The notes under the pieces: model-generated
Told to the model about the DNA's origin: nothing
The model's input: the letters and a program-made list of their open reading frames with translations, nothing else
Database searches by the model: none
Shown: in pieces, positions 17,929 through 25,788 of the stretch
How the letters are laid out: each line of letters opens with the position of its first letter
Numbering within the stretch: position 1 is the first letter of the stretch
NCBI GenBank assembly: GCA_944407095.1
Contig: OX097180.1
Span: 620,001-684,000, forward strand
Source of the DNA: Candidatus Enterousia intestinigallinarum
Lineage (GTDB): Bacteria; Pseudomonadota; Alphaproteobacteria; Rs-D84
Length of the DNA: 64,000 nt
Direction: 5' to 3'
Program-made: the position numbers and the translations under genes

Positions 17929-18475
17929 ATTTTGCCGGTGCGATTATAATCGACTTTGTTCGTTCATCTGGCTTGGATTTTGATTCCAATGTTCCGCGGT
18001 CGCCGACCATTTCCATTATGCGGGCGAATAATTCCGGAACCGCGTCTTTGCCGCGTGCCAAAACTTTTTTTGAACCGCGTGTCATAACGGCAACCTTGAC
18101 CTTGTTACCCTGACCCAGAAATTCAAAAACCTTTTTCATTTTTATATTCAGGTCATTTTCTTCGATAAAGGGTTTTACCCATACTTCCTTCATCTCGATT
18201 GTTTTTTGGTTTTTTCGTGCCTCGGACGCGCGTTTTTTCTGCTCGTACTTGAATTTGCCGTAATCCATAATTTTGACAATAGGAACAGCGCCGTTGGAAC
18301 TGATTTCAACCAAATCCAACCCTTCGTCTGCGGCCATCTGTAACGCCTGGGACGTTTGCATAACACCCAGATTCTGGCCAGTTGAACTGATTACCTGAAC
18401 GGATTTTGCAAAAATCCGATTGTTTATACGCGGGCCCATATCCCGACGATTATCACGGTTGATTTGCGGTTTAAT
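17927..18475 (-). CDS. infC: Translation initiation factor IF-3, AUU start
   Basis: Keeps 30S free and proofreads the initiator codon. The ATG at 18437-18439 begins MGPRINNRIF, but the frame stays open upstream with sensible residues (KPQINRDNRRD) back to an ATT codon at 18473-18475. That ATT has a strong AAGGAG site 6 bases upstream (18482-18487). AUU starts are the known autoregulatory feature of infC, so I call 182 residues from AUU. IMDYGKFKYEQKKR and VKVAVMTRGSKKVLARG are family motifs. rpmI and rplT do not follow; sspB converges instead. Confidence 0.93.
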   Translation of the reverse strand: MKPQINRDNRRDMGPRINNRIFAKSVQVISSTGQNLGVMQTSQALQMAADEGLDLVEISSNGAVPIVKIMDYGKFKYEQKKRASEARKNQKTIEMKEVWVKPFIEENDLNIKMKKVFEFLGQGNKVKVAVMTRGSKKVLARGKDAVPELFARIMEMVGDRGTLESKSKPDERTKSIIIAPAK

Positions 18476-18481
18476 TGTGTG

Positions 18482-18487
18482 CTCCTT
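18482..18487 (-). promoter_or_regulatory. Ribosome-binding site deciding the infC AUU start
   Basis: AAGGAG on the minus strand, 6 bases before ATT at 18475. It is about 42 bases from the ATG at 18439, too far to serve it. Confidence 0.85.
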
Positions 18488-18503
18488 TTGATATATGTTG
18501 AAA

Positions 18504-18532
18504 ATTATTATCTATTTGTCATCAGTTTTCAA
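18504..18532 (-). promoter_or_regulatory. Promoter of infC
   Basis: Minus-strand -35 TTGAAA (18527-18532), spacer 17, -10 AATAAT (18504-18509), partly inside the 3' end of the upstream gene. Confidence 0.55.
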
Positions 18533-19303
18533 CAAATTTTGCACTATTTGCAGCGCTGTCCAGGCGTCACGCTTTGCCGCTGGTTTCAGCATCAGATAAT
18601 TCGGGTGGTAAATCGGCATAACGGTGATACCCCCCGCCGTCTGAGCCGTCATACCGTGACCGCGCGGTAATTGCACGTTCGCGATTTCCGCCGCTGCCAG
18701 TGTCCCCAGCGTCATAATAAACCGTGGTTGCATCAGTTCAATCGCCCTGTTCACAAACGGACGTGCCAAATCCAGTTCTGCGCGTGTCGGTGTTCGTCCG
18801 CCCGGCGTGCGCCAGAATACCAGCGGGATAATTGATACCGTATCGCGTGACATACCGATAGCCCCCAGCATTTTATCCAATAGTTCACCCGCCGCACCAG
18901 ACAGTATTTTACCACACGCGTCGTCATCACCGCTGGGGATATCGGTAACGATCAGCAATCCGTTTGGATTTGATGCCACGTGCGGCAGAACAACATTCGT
19001 CGCGCCCGCGCGCAGCGGGTGGTTAAATTCTGAAATCATACGGCACAGCGCGTCCATATCCGCGGGTCGTGCGGCCATCGCCACGGCGGTATCAACAGAA
19101 ATCGCCTGTTGCGGTGCGATGGGTGGAACAATAGATGTTGCCGTGCGTGCGGTCGCGTGCCCCGCCCCTGCGCGTGCCGTTGTGTTCGCACTAGCAGACG
19201 ATACCGTTGCGGCGCGCGCGGCCGCCATAACGGCTGTTGGCATATCAGTTATTTCCCATTGTACGCCGGCCAATACCAAATCACTTAAATCACAATCGTT
19301 CAT
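18512..19303 (-). CDS. Uracil-DNA-glycosylase superfamily protein with degenerate motifs
   Basis: The C-terminal half resembles family 4 uracil-DNA glycosylases: GAAGELLDKMLGAIG, RTPTRAELDLARPFVNRAI, PRFIMTLGTLAAAEI, and motif B as YHPNYLMLKP near residue 236. The catalytic motif A, normally GEAPG, reads TDIPSGDD, and the cysteine set that holds the family 4 Fe-S cluster is not visible. The N-terminal ~85 residues are an Ala/Thr-rich linker of low complexity. It may be a divergent enzyme or a DNA-binding relative that has lost activity. 263 residues; monocistronic, upstream of infC. Confidence 0.7.
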   Translation of the reverse strand: MNDCDLSDLVLAGVQWEITDMPTAVMAAARAATVSSASANTTARAGAGHATARTATSIVPPIAPQQAISVDTAVAMAARPADMDALCRMISEFNHPLRAGATNVVLPHVASNPNGLLIVTDIPSGDDDACGKILSGAAGELLDKMLGAIGMSRDTVSIIPLVFWRTPGGRTPTRAELDLARPFVNRAIELMQPRFIMTLGTLAAAEIANVQLPRGHGMTAQTAGGITVMPIYHPNYLMLKPAAKRDAWTALQIVQNLLKTDDK

Positions 19304-19316
19304 AACGCCTTTTTCC

Positions 19317-19345
19317 TTGATTTTTCAAACCTTTTATTCTAAAAT
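19317..19345 (+). promoter_or_regulatory. Promoter of pal
   Basis: -35 TTGATT (19317-19322), spacer 17, -10 TAAAAT (19340-19345). Confidence 0.65.
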
Positions 19346-19381
19346 AGACCACGAGTAACAGAAACTCAAGGGAGTATTTTC

Positions 19382-19798
19382 ATGAAAATAAAAAACTTTG
19401 CTATGTTGGCTGGTGTTGCTGGTCTGTTGGCCGCGTGCGGCGGATCATCGATTGTTGAACCGGCTGATTTGAACGATCAGCGCGTATTCTTCGCGTTCAA
19501 TTCGTCTGAAATTTCCGACGAAGCACGTGATAACCTGTTGGGTCAGGCGCTGTATATGAAGAATCACGAAGATGTCAAAATCCAGATTGCTGGTAACTGC
19601 GACGAACGCGGTTCCACGGAATACAACCTGGCGCTGGGCGCACGTCGTGCCAACGCGGCCAAGGAAGTATTGGTCAATGACGGCATCGATTCTGCACGTA
19701 TTTCCACAATCTCTTATGGCAAGGAACGCCCGTTGGTACAGGGTTCCGGCGAAGAAGTTTGGAAATGGAATCGTAACGCCACAACAACAGTTAAATAA
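19382..19798 (+). CDS. pal: Peptidoglycan-associated lipoprotein Pal
   Basis: Outer-membrane lipoprotein of the Tol-Pal system that grips peptidoglycan. Signal peptide with lipobox LLAAC, lipidated Cys19. The OmpA-type domain has VFFAFNSSEISDEA, GNCDERGSTEYNLALGARRA and ISYGKERPLVQG; the last conserved Asn/Arg region is WKWNRNATT rather than the usual WAMNRR. 138 residues, shorter than E. coli Pal (173) because of a short N-terminal linker. A good AGGGAG site precedes the start. tolB is not adjacent. Confidence 0.93.
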   Translation: MKIKNFAMLAGVAGLLAACGGSSIVEPADLNDQRVFFAFNSSEISDEARDNLLGQALYMKNHEDVKIQIAGNCDERGSTEYNLALGARRANAAKEVLVNDGIDSARISTISYGKERPLVQGSGEEVWKWNRNATTTVK

Positions 19799-19816
19799 TT
19801 ATGATTTAATTGTTAG

Positions 19817-19846
19817 AAAAACACCGGCATTTGCCGGTGTTTTTTA
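19817..19846 (+). terminator. Terminator of pal
   Basis: ACACCGGCA/TGCCGGTGT hairpin followed by a T-run; identical in core to those at 4953-4982 and 25758-25788. Confidence 0.9.
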
Positions 19847-19865
19847 TTATATACACATAAATAGT

Positions 19866-19893
19866 AAAAAGGTCGGCATTTACCGGCCTTTTT
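19866..19893 (-). terminator. Terminator of gpsA
   Basis: GGTCGG/CCGGCC hairpin, followed on the minus strand by a T-run. Confidence 0.85.
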
Positions 19894-19898
19894 TAATG

Positions 19899-20765
19899 TT
19901 ATACCAGATTCATTTTTTTCTGCATATCAATCAATACCGGTGTCGGTACACCCAAATTTTGTGCACGACTAATCAGACCACGCAGGGCAAAAATACCTTC
20001 GACTGTGCCAGCGGGCGGCTGACCCTGGGCTATTGCCATACCACCCGCATAGTTGCGGCTGGTTGCGGATGTCGCGGATAAAAACAAATCCCCTATTCCA
20101 CATAAACCTAAAAAAGTACGCATTTGTGCGCCACAACGCAGGCCTATTTCCATAACTTCGTTCCAGGCACGTGTGAACAGCATTGCGCGTTCATTTTCAC
20201 CACTGGCCGCGATTGAGTTATATCCACATATCAGTGCGACTGCGTTTTTACCAACACCACAAATTTCAGCACCGACAACGTCATCGCTGGGCGTTATGTA
20301 CAGTTGGTTCAATACTGCCCTGCCCGCGTCACACGCGCGTTGTGTACCCGCCAGTGTGGAACCAGTCGGAATGCCACGTGCCACTTCGGCCGCAAATTGT
20401 GGGCCGGACAGCACGCCGTAATCGGTTGCGCTTGGCAGTTCGGCAGCCATAATTTCAGACATAAAATCGCCGGTTGTGCTTTCAGCACCCTTGGTACAGA
20501 TTATAATTGGTTGGTTGTTATAATATGCCGTCGCCTGGCGCAGTGTTTCACGAAAATATGCCGCCGGTGTAACAATCAACCATACATCGCACGCGGCCAT
20601 TTCGGACATATTTGATGTGATATGAACAGTGTCCGGCATAGAAACACCGTCAAATTCCTTGTGGTTGCCGTCATAAGACCACAAAACAACATCTGCCCCG
20701 CCCCGTGCGGATATTATCGCCAGCGCCGTTCCCCACGCGCCCGCGCCAATTACACCAACTTTCAT
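19899..20765 (-). CDS. gpsA: Glycerol-3-phosphate dehydrogenase [NAD(P)+] GpsA
   Basis: Makes sn-glycerol 3-phosphate from dihydroxyacetone phosphate for phospholipid synthesis. The 288 residues start with the Rossmann loop GVIGAGAWGTALA; SGPQFAAEVARGIPT and GVGKNAVALICGYNS (catalytic Lys) follow, and GLCGIGDLFLSATSATSRN is the substrate-binding block. It is about 40 residues shorter than the family norm, mostly at the C-terminus, but all catalytic blocks are present. Start overlaps the upstream TPR gene's stop by four bases. Confidence 0.95.
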   Translation of the reverse strand: MKVGVIGAGAWGTALAIISARGGADVVLWSYDGNHKEFDGVSMPDTVHITSNMSEMAACDVWLIVTPAAYFRETLRQATAYYNNQPIIICTKGAESTTGDFMSEIMAAELPSATDYGVLSGPQFAAEVARGIPTGSTLAGTQRACDAGRAVLNQLYITPSDDVVGAEICGVGKNAVALICGYNSIAASGENERAMLFTRAWNEVMEIGLRCGAQMRTFLGLCGIGDLFLSATSATSRNYAGGMAIAQGQPPAGTVEGIFALRGLISRAQNLGVPTPVLIDMQKKMNLV

Positions 20766-22378
20766 TTTATTTCCCTTAGTTTCTTTTTAATCTGGGGGAC
20801 TATGACCTGGCCGTCATCAGATAAATCAATCGCACGCTGATACGCATCGCGCGCCAATTTTTTATCCCCCGCGGCGACATACAAATCGCCCAACTGTTCA
20901 AACAGCGCCGAATAAGATGCTGAAACCTCGCCAACACGAACCAAAACGTCCAGTGCCGGCTCTATGCCTTCACGTACGGTGATTACGCGTGCAAGTGTGT
21001 CCCACGCCATAATATCGGTTGGATCCTGTTTGACCAGTGTCATTGCATAGTCATACGCATTTTCAATTTCACGTCCCTGGGACGCCCATATCTTCGCTTG
21101 CAGCGCCAGTATTTCGCCGTCCAGTGGCAACGTTTGCGATGCATCGTGTAAATCCGCCTGAGCCGCATCCAAATCGCCGAACATATAGTAAATATGTGCC
21201 CTGCTTTTCAGGAAAAATGCACGTCCGACATCGTTCAGGTTTTCGTCATCCAGCGCCATATTTACCACACGCAGCGCCGCACGGCGTTTGCCGTTTTGAA
21301 CATTATATGCAATCAGTTTGTTTATTGCCGGCACGAACAGCGGATTTTCCGCTATCGCATCGCGCAGAACTTCGACATCGCCACTGCGTTCCGCCTGGCG
21401 TAAAACTGCGAATAAATAAAACGGACTGTCTGTTGCGATTTTATCGAAATAGCGTTCATAATCACCGACATTATTATAAAAGAACTGCCCCAGATAGTAA
21501 TTTATTGCGTCACTATTCTGACCGAAATCAGGCCCCGTAATCTGTGCAAAACGCAACAGCAGTATTGCCAAATCGGAATACATCATTATCTGTGTATGTG
21601 ATACTGTTTGAACCAAACTGAACGCCAGTGCGTTTTTGTATCCCGAAAACATAGACCAGTCGGGAATCTTGTTGTAGTCCAACATATACATACCGCCCGG
21701 TCGTGCAGTAAACTCGTCGTGCAATTTATGCGCCGCGTCCATCAAATTATTATTATGATAAAACGACATTACATACAGATAATCGTTTATGTTCATAAAG
21801 TCAATTCGCACCTTGGCAAATGCATCGGCGGCCTGCTCTATTTTACCGGTTTCGGCATAAATCTGACCAGTGACAAAGTTTTGCCACGCTTCGTTTGTTG
21901 GCAATGTTTTTATAAATTTTAATGCGTCTTTGGCCCGGTCTGTCGCAACGGACGCCCATATACGCAACGGCGCCGCCAGTGCGGATTCATCCTTTTTATG
22001 ACGCGCATACAGCGCGTCCCAGTCGTCGTTCTGAACCAGGTATGCGTCATAAATCAGGCGCGATGCGGCGTTTTTTTCTTCTTCCAAAATAATGGCACCG
22101 TCGGGCATATGTCCACTTAAAAATTCGGACAAGAATTTTGTTGACTGAACAATAGAATAATCAACATCCGTCAGCTGTGCGGAATATTTCGAAGCGCTTT
22201 CAAAATCATTGACATATACCGCGTGTTGCGCCGCCAAAAAAGCGCCATATTGTGTTGTCGGATATATATAATTTTCTGATGTGTCGCCAGTCCGGTCGTG
22301 ATACCACCAGGCACCGCCCGCCACTGCAATGACGGCAACCAGTGCGACACCAATAAATAATGTTTCTGCTTTTTTCAT
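20762..22378 (-). CDS. Membrane-anchored TPR-repeat protein
   Basis: 538 residues with one N-terminal membrane segment (about 6-26, TLFIGVALVAVIAVAGGAWWY) and then helical repeats over the rest. TPR-like units are clearest at about residues 165-190 (FVTGQIYAETGKIEQAADAF), 385-440 and 480-530 (GDLYVAAGDKKLARDAYQRA). The large domain should face the periplasm. The function is not recognisable; TPR proteins of this layout usually scaffold envelope complexes. Translationally coupled to gpsA. Confidence 0.8.
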   Translation of the reverse strand: MKKAETLFIGVALVAVIAVAGGAWWYHDRTGDTSENYIYPTTQYGAFLAAQHAVYVNDFESASKYSAQLTDVDYSIVQSTKFLSEFLSGHMPDGAIILEEEKNAASRLIYDAYLVQNDDWDALYARHKKDESALAAPLRIWASVATDRAKDALKFIKTLPTNEAWQNFVTGQIYAETGKIEQAADAFAKVRIDFMNINDYLYVMSFYHNNNLMDAAHKLHDEFTARPGGMYMLDYNKIPDWSMFSGYKNALAFSLVQTVSHTQIMMYSDLAILLLRFAQITGPDFGQNSDAINYYLGQFFYNNVGDYERYFDKIATDSPFYLFAVLRQAERSGDVEVLRDAIAENPLFVPAINKLIAYNVQNGKRRAALRVVNMALDDENLNDVGRAFFLKSRAHIYYMFGDLDAAQADLHDASQTLPLDGEILALQAKIWASQGREIENAYDYAMTLVKQDPTDIMAWDTLARVITVREGIEPALDVLVRVGEVSASYSALFEQLGDLYVAAGDKKLARDAYQRAIDLSDDGQVIVPQIKKKLREIK

Positions 22379-22404
22379 ATTAAAAATATGCTACAATAAT
22401 CTTT

Positions 22405-22962
22405 ATGAATAATAAAGGAAAATTTGACCGATATGCACAAATGCTGCGCGAATGGTCGGCGCGTATGAACCTGGTCGCCCCCAGTACACTGGCGGATATT
22501 GAAACACGACATTTCGCGGACAGTGCCCAGCTGGCGGACGTTTTGCCTAAAAATGCACATATTGTGGATTTGGGCAGTGGCGCTGGTTTTCCGGGTGTTG
22601 TACTGGCGATTTTGGGGTGGCCGGTTGTGTGTATCGAATCAATTGGCAAAAAGGTTGCATTTTTAACCGCTGTGCGCGATGCGCTGGGACTGGATAATCT
22701 AACTATATATCACGGCCGGGTGGAAAACTATGTTGCCGATATGCCAAAAAACACCGATGTCGTATTTACTGCACGTGCATTTGCCCCACTGGTAAAAATT
22801 CTGGATTATGTTGCAAAAACACATTGTCCACTATATTTATTAAAAGGCCGGGAAATACCGGCAGAAATTGATACGGCAATGAAAAAATATAAGTTTGATT
22901 ATGAATTGATTCCGTCAAAGACCGGCGACGGTTTTATTATAATTATTAAAAACACCCGGTAA
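22405..22962 (+). CDS. rsmG: 16S rRNA m7G527 methyltransferase RsmG (GidB)
   Basis: SAM-dependent methylation of G527 of 16S rRNA. The 185 residues have RHFADSAQLADVLP, the SAM motif IVDLGSGAGFPGVVLAILG, and TARAFAPLVKILDYV. Family length is about 207; the N-terminus is short. A TACAAT -10 box (22392-22397) ends 7 bases before the ATG with no ribosome site, which predicts a leaderless mRNA. The stop codon overlaps a parS-like site. Being next to parAB is the classical arrangement. Confidence 0.95.
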   Translation: MNNKGKFDRYAQMLREWSARMNLVAPSTLADIETRHFADSAQLADVLPKNAHIVDLGSGAGFPGVVLAILGWPVVCIESIGKKVAFLTAVRDALGLDNLTIYHGRVENYVADMPKNTDVVFTARAFAPLVKILDYVAKTHCPLYLLKGREIPAEIDTAMKKYKFDYELIPSKTGDGFIIIIKNTR

Positions 22963-22976
22963 TTTCACGTGAAACA
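22961..22976. promoter_or_regulatory. parS-like centromere site
   Basis: AATTTCACGTGAAACA matches 14 of 16 bases of the bacterial parS consensus TGTTTCACGTGAAACA and contains the palindrome TTTCACGTGAAA. It overlaps the last two bases of the rsmG stop and lies about 1.1 kb before parA. ParB encoded nearby should bind here. Confidence 0.82.
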
Positions 22977-22994
22977 AGTGATAATTTATTGATA

Positions 22995-23918
22995 TCAGCG
23001 TGTTTTTGTATAATACATAAAAAGTGAATTTTTGCCGGCAATTTCGTTTATTACAGAATCAACTGTGTTTATCAATTTTTTGCGCTGCGCATAACTGGAT
23101 GCCTGCCATATATTTACCTGGCCACGTCTGGATTCAAAATTCCACATAGGGGTCCATATACCACATTGTGGTAAAAACGCAGTTTGTATAAGTGTGGTGC
23201 ACAGGTTATTGGTTACGTATGCTTGGGGGCGGCCAAACTGCATTGCGCGCATAATTGTTGCTTTGTAAACTCCGCGCTTTATTTCGGATACAAAACGGTC
23301 CGTGGCGCATTGTATAATTATGTTCGCAATTTCACGATTATTGAAATCCAGCGGCCAATCCAATTTGTTTTGGTTTGCATATTGGGTTATCAGCATATCG
23401 GCACGTCGTATGAAAGAACGGTTCGTTGGATATGCCCGATTTGTTTCACTGCGATAATCTATTGCCTCTATGATTTCGGCGGCGGGTGCTATTATTTCGT
23501 TTTGTGCCGCAATTTCGCCACGGGTATGTGGCGGGTACCACCACGTATTTTTTGTCAGGTTTGCTTTGCGTGCGTGTTCCATTTCGTGTCGCAATACCAA
23601 GCGCGCCTGGCGATTGTTTCTATCACAGTATTCTTGGATGTTTTTATTTTCACTGTTTGTGGTCATATAATTTATTTTTATAACACCGCTATTTGGCATA
23701 AAAACACCCGCGGCAATAATTTGTCTGTTTTTTAACATTTCTTCGGTTATGACGATGGTGTCCGTTCGTGTGCTGATTTGTAAACAGTTATATTTTATAC
23801 CGGGGTTTGCCGGTTGTTTTTGTATGTTTTTATCACCGGTTTTGACGTATGAATACATACCAATCCCCAGTGTTATCGCCATTGTTGCGGCCAAAGAATA
23901 CAGTGTTTTGAATTTCAT
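22995..23918 (-). CDS. Putative HEXXH zinc metallopeptidase, membrane-anchored
   Basis: 307 residues from MKFKTLYSLAATMAITLG, whose first ~25 residues form a signal or anchor segment. The motif LRHEMEHARK gives HEXXH at residues 111-115 (His111, Glu112, His115). Glu135 or Glu141 in GEIAAQNEIIAPAAE could be the third zinc ligand of a gluzincin. No known family name can be assigned. It is oriented against rsmG and parAB and splits that conserved block. A TTGACA-16-TATATT promoter ends 7 bases before the start. AT-rich codon use suggests a later arrival, which is inference. Confidence 0.65.
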   Translation of the reverse strand: MKFKTLYSLAATMAITLGIGMYSYVKTGDKNIQKQPANPGIKYNCLQISTRTDTIVITEEMLKNRQIIAAGVFMPNSGVIKINYMTTNSENKNIQEYCDRNNRQARLVLRHEMEHARKANLTKNTWWYPPHTRGEIAAQNEIIAPAAEIIEAIDYRSETNRAYPTNRSFIRRADMLITQYANQNKLDWPLDFNNREIANIIIQCATDRFVSEIKRGVYKATIMRAMQFGRPQAYVTNNLCTTLIQTAFLPQCGIWTPMWNFESRRGQVNIWQASSYAQRKKLINTVDSVINEIAGKNSLFMYYTKTR

Positions 23919-23925
23919 ACAAATG

Positions 23926-23953
23926 AATATAATTAAAAAATGCCGGTTGTCAA
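23926..23953 (-). promoter_or_regulatory. Promoter of the HEXXH metallopeptidase gene
   Basis: Minus-strand perfect -35 TTGACA (23948-23953), spacer 16, -10 TATATT (23926-23931); 7 bases to the ATG. Confidence 0.7.
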
Positions 23954-24029
23954 ATTGTTTCTGTTTCATATGAAATAAAATATAATTTATTGTTTTTAGT
24001 TATTTTTTTAATTTGAAAAATATATTGTC

Positions 24030-24059
24030 TTGACCGAATCGCAGCGTTTATTGTAATTT
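24030..24059 (+). promoter_or_regulatory. Possible promoter of parA-parB
   Basis: -35 TTGACC (24030-24035), spacer 18, -10 TAATTT (24054-24059), inside a very AT-rich stretch (23970-24098). Confidence 0.4.
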
Positions 24060-24098
24060 ATAAATTGTTAAAAAGGTTTAATTTATAACGGAACATAG

Positions 24099-24872
24099 AT
24101 GGTACAGATAATAGCATTTGCAAATCAAAAGGGCGGGGTGGGCAAAACCACAACTGCAATAAATATAGCCGCATCACTGGCGTCAATTAAAAAGCGCGTT
24201 TTATTAGTTGATTTGGATCCCCAGGGTAACGCCGGAACGGGGCTGGGGTTTGTGCGCGCATCGCATCCGCAAAGTGTTTATGGTGTTATTATGGGTACGG
24301 CAAGTGCGGCGGATAATATATTGTCCACGGCGGTGCCTGGGTTGCATATTATGCCGTCGTCTATGGCATTGTCTGGGGCCGAAGTGGATTTGTTAGATAT
24401 GGAAAATCGCGAATATCGGTTGCGTGATGCACTGATGCCACTATATGAATATTATGATTATATTTTATTGGATTGTCCGCCGGCGTTGGGTTTTTTAACT
24501 CTGAACGCATTGACAACGGCCAGTAATGTTATAATACCGTTGCAGTGTGAATTTTACGCGTTGGAGGGTACTTCCCATCTTGTCAGCAATATTCGTGGAA
24601 TTCGTGAAAAGTGGAATCCTGAGTTAGAAATTTTGGGTGTATTACTGACAATGTATGACAAGCGTTACGGTCAAACACGCGAAGCCGAGGCCGACGTCCG
24701 TAATACATTTGGTGATACAGTATTCAAAACGGTTATTCCGCGCAACGTCCGCGTGTCCGAAGCACCCAGTCACGGCAAGCCGGCGTTGTTCTATGATTTT
24801 AATTCGGCCGGGGCCCAGGCATATTTGCGTGTCGCGACCGAGGTTGTTCAACGCCTGGAAAAGGGGGAATAA
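24099..24872 (+). CDS. parA: Chromosome partitioning ATPase ParA (Soj)
   Basis: Dynamic ATPase that moves ParB-parS complexes during chromosome segregation. The 257 residues have the deviant Walker A KGGVGKTTTA at 11-20, LVDLDPQGNAGTGLG, and DYILLDCPPALGFLTLNAL (Walker B). There is no N-terminal DNA-binding domain, as in chromosomal ParA/Soj. parB follows after 3 bases. Confidence 0.97.
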   Translation: MVQIIAFANQKGGVGKTTTAINIAASLASIKKRVLLVDLDPQGNAGTGLGFVRASHPQSVYGVIMGTASAADNILSTAVPGLHIMPSSMALSGAEVDLLDMENREYRLRDALMPLYEYYDYILLDCPPALGFLTLNALTTASNVIIPLQCEFYALEGTSHLVSNIRGIREKWNPELEILGVLLTMYDKRYGQTREAEADVRNTFGDTVFKTVIPRNVRVSEAPSHGKPALFYDFNSAGAQAYLRVATEVVQRLEKGE

Positions 24873-24875
24873 AAT

Positions 24876-25754
24876 ATGTCTAAATTTGGATTGGGACGTG
24901 GTTTGGCGGATTTAAGGCAGGAAATGGGAAATATTCCCGACATATCTATTTTAACCGGGGCCGAACGTGTTGTTGTAAAACAAATTCCATTGGCGCAAAT
25001 TGGTGCGAATCCCGACCAGCCACGCAAAACGTTTACAGAAGCGGAACTGGCAGATTTGGCGGCGTCTATTCGGGAAAAGGGCGTTTTGCAACCGATTTTA
25101 TTGCGTGCGGTGTCGGGGCGCCCGTATATGTATGAAATCATTGCGGGTGAACGTCGTTGGCGTGCCAGTAAATTGGCGGGGCTGACTGAAATACCGGCGT
25201 TGGTGAAACAAATTACGCCGGAAAACGCGATGGAAATCGCATTGATTGAAAATGTCCAGCGTGAAAACCTGAACCCGATAGAGGAGGGTAACGCATACAA
25301 AAACATAATGGACAAGTGCGGATATGACCTGGCCGATGTTGCACGTCTGATTGGAAAATCGGAAAGTTATATTCGAAATATTATGCGTCTGGATTCTTTG
25401 CCGGATGATGTCAAGGATATGGTGTCGCGTGGCGATTTATCTGCGTCACACGCGCGTACCATTGCGGTTGCCGAAAACCCCAGTGCATTGGCGCATCAGA
25501 TTATTGACAATAACTTATCGGTTGCGGAAACGGAAAAGATTGTGCGTGATACCACGCGAAAATCGTCCAGCCGTGCATACGTTGCAAAAACTATTGATGC
25601 GGCTGTTGTGCGTGATATTGAATCAAAAATATCAGCGCATTTTGGGGTGCCGGTAAAATTGCGTGAAAAACGGGGCGGGGCGGGGCAGATAATATTATCA
25701 TTCGCCACCCGTACACAGATGCAGGAACTGGTTGATAAAATGACAATAAAATAA
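24876..25754 (+). CDS. parB: Chromosome partitioning protein ParB (Spo0J)
   Basis: CTPase that binds parS and spreads as a clamp. 292 residues. The N-terminal CTP-binding part has QIGANPDQPRKTF, GVLQPILLR and the YEIIAGERRWRASKLAGL block (GERRxR). A helix-turn-helix follows (LADVARLIGKSESYIRNIMR), then the C-terminal dimerisation domain. AT the start, GLGRGLADL is the usual ParA-interacting peptide. Confidence 0.97.
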   Translation: MSKFGLGRGLADLRQEMGNIPDISILTGAERVVVKQIPLAQIGANPDQPRKTFTEAELADLAASIREKGVLQPILLRAVSGRPYMYEIIAGERRWRASKLAGLTEIPALVKQITPENAMEIALIENVQRENLNPIEEGNAYKNIMDKCGYDLADVARLIGKSESYIRNIMRLDSLPDDVKDMVSRGDLSASHARTIAVAENPSALAHQIIDNNLSVAETEKIVRDTTRKSSSRAYVAKTIDAAVVRDIESKISAHFGVPVKLREKRGGAGQIILSFATRTQMQELVDKMTIK

Positions 25755-25757
25755 TAA

Positions 25758-25788
25758 AAAAACACCGGCATTTGCCGGTGTTTTTTTA
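25758..25788. terminator. Bidirectional terminator of parB and the MacB-like permease
   Basis: ACACCGGCA/TGCCGGTGT hairpin with flanking A- and T-runs; third occurrence of this core. Confidence 0.9.
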
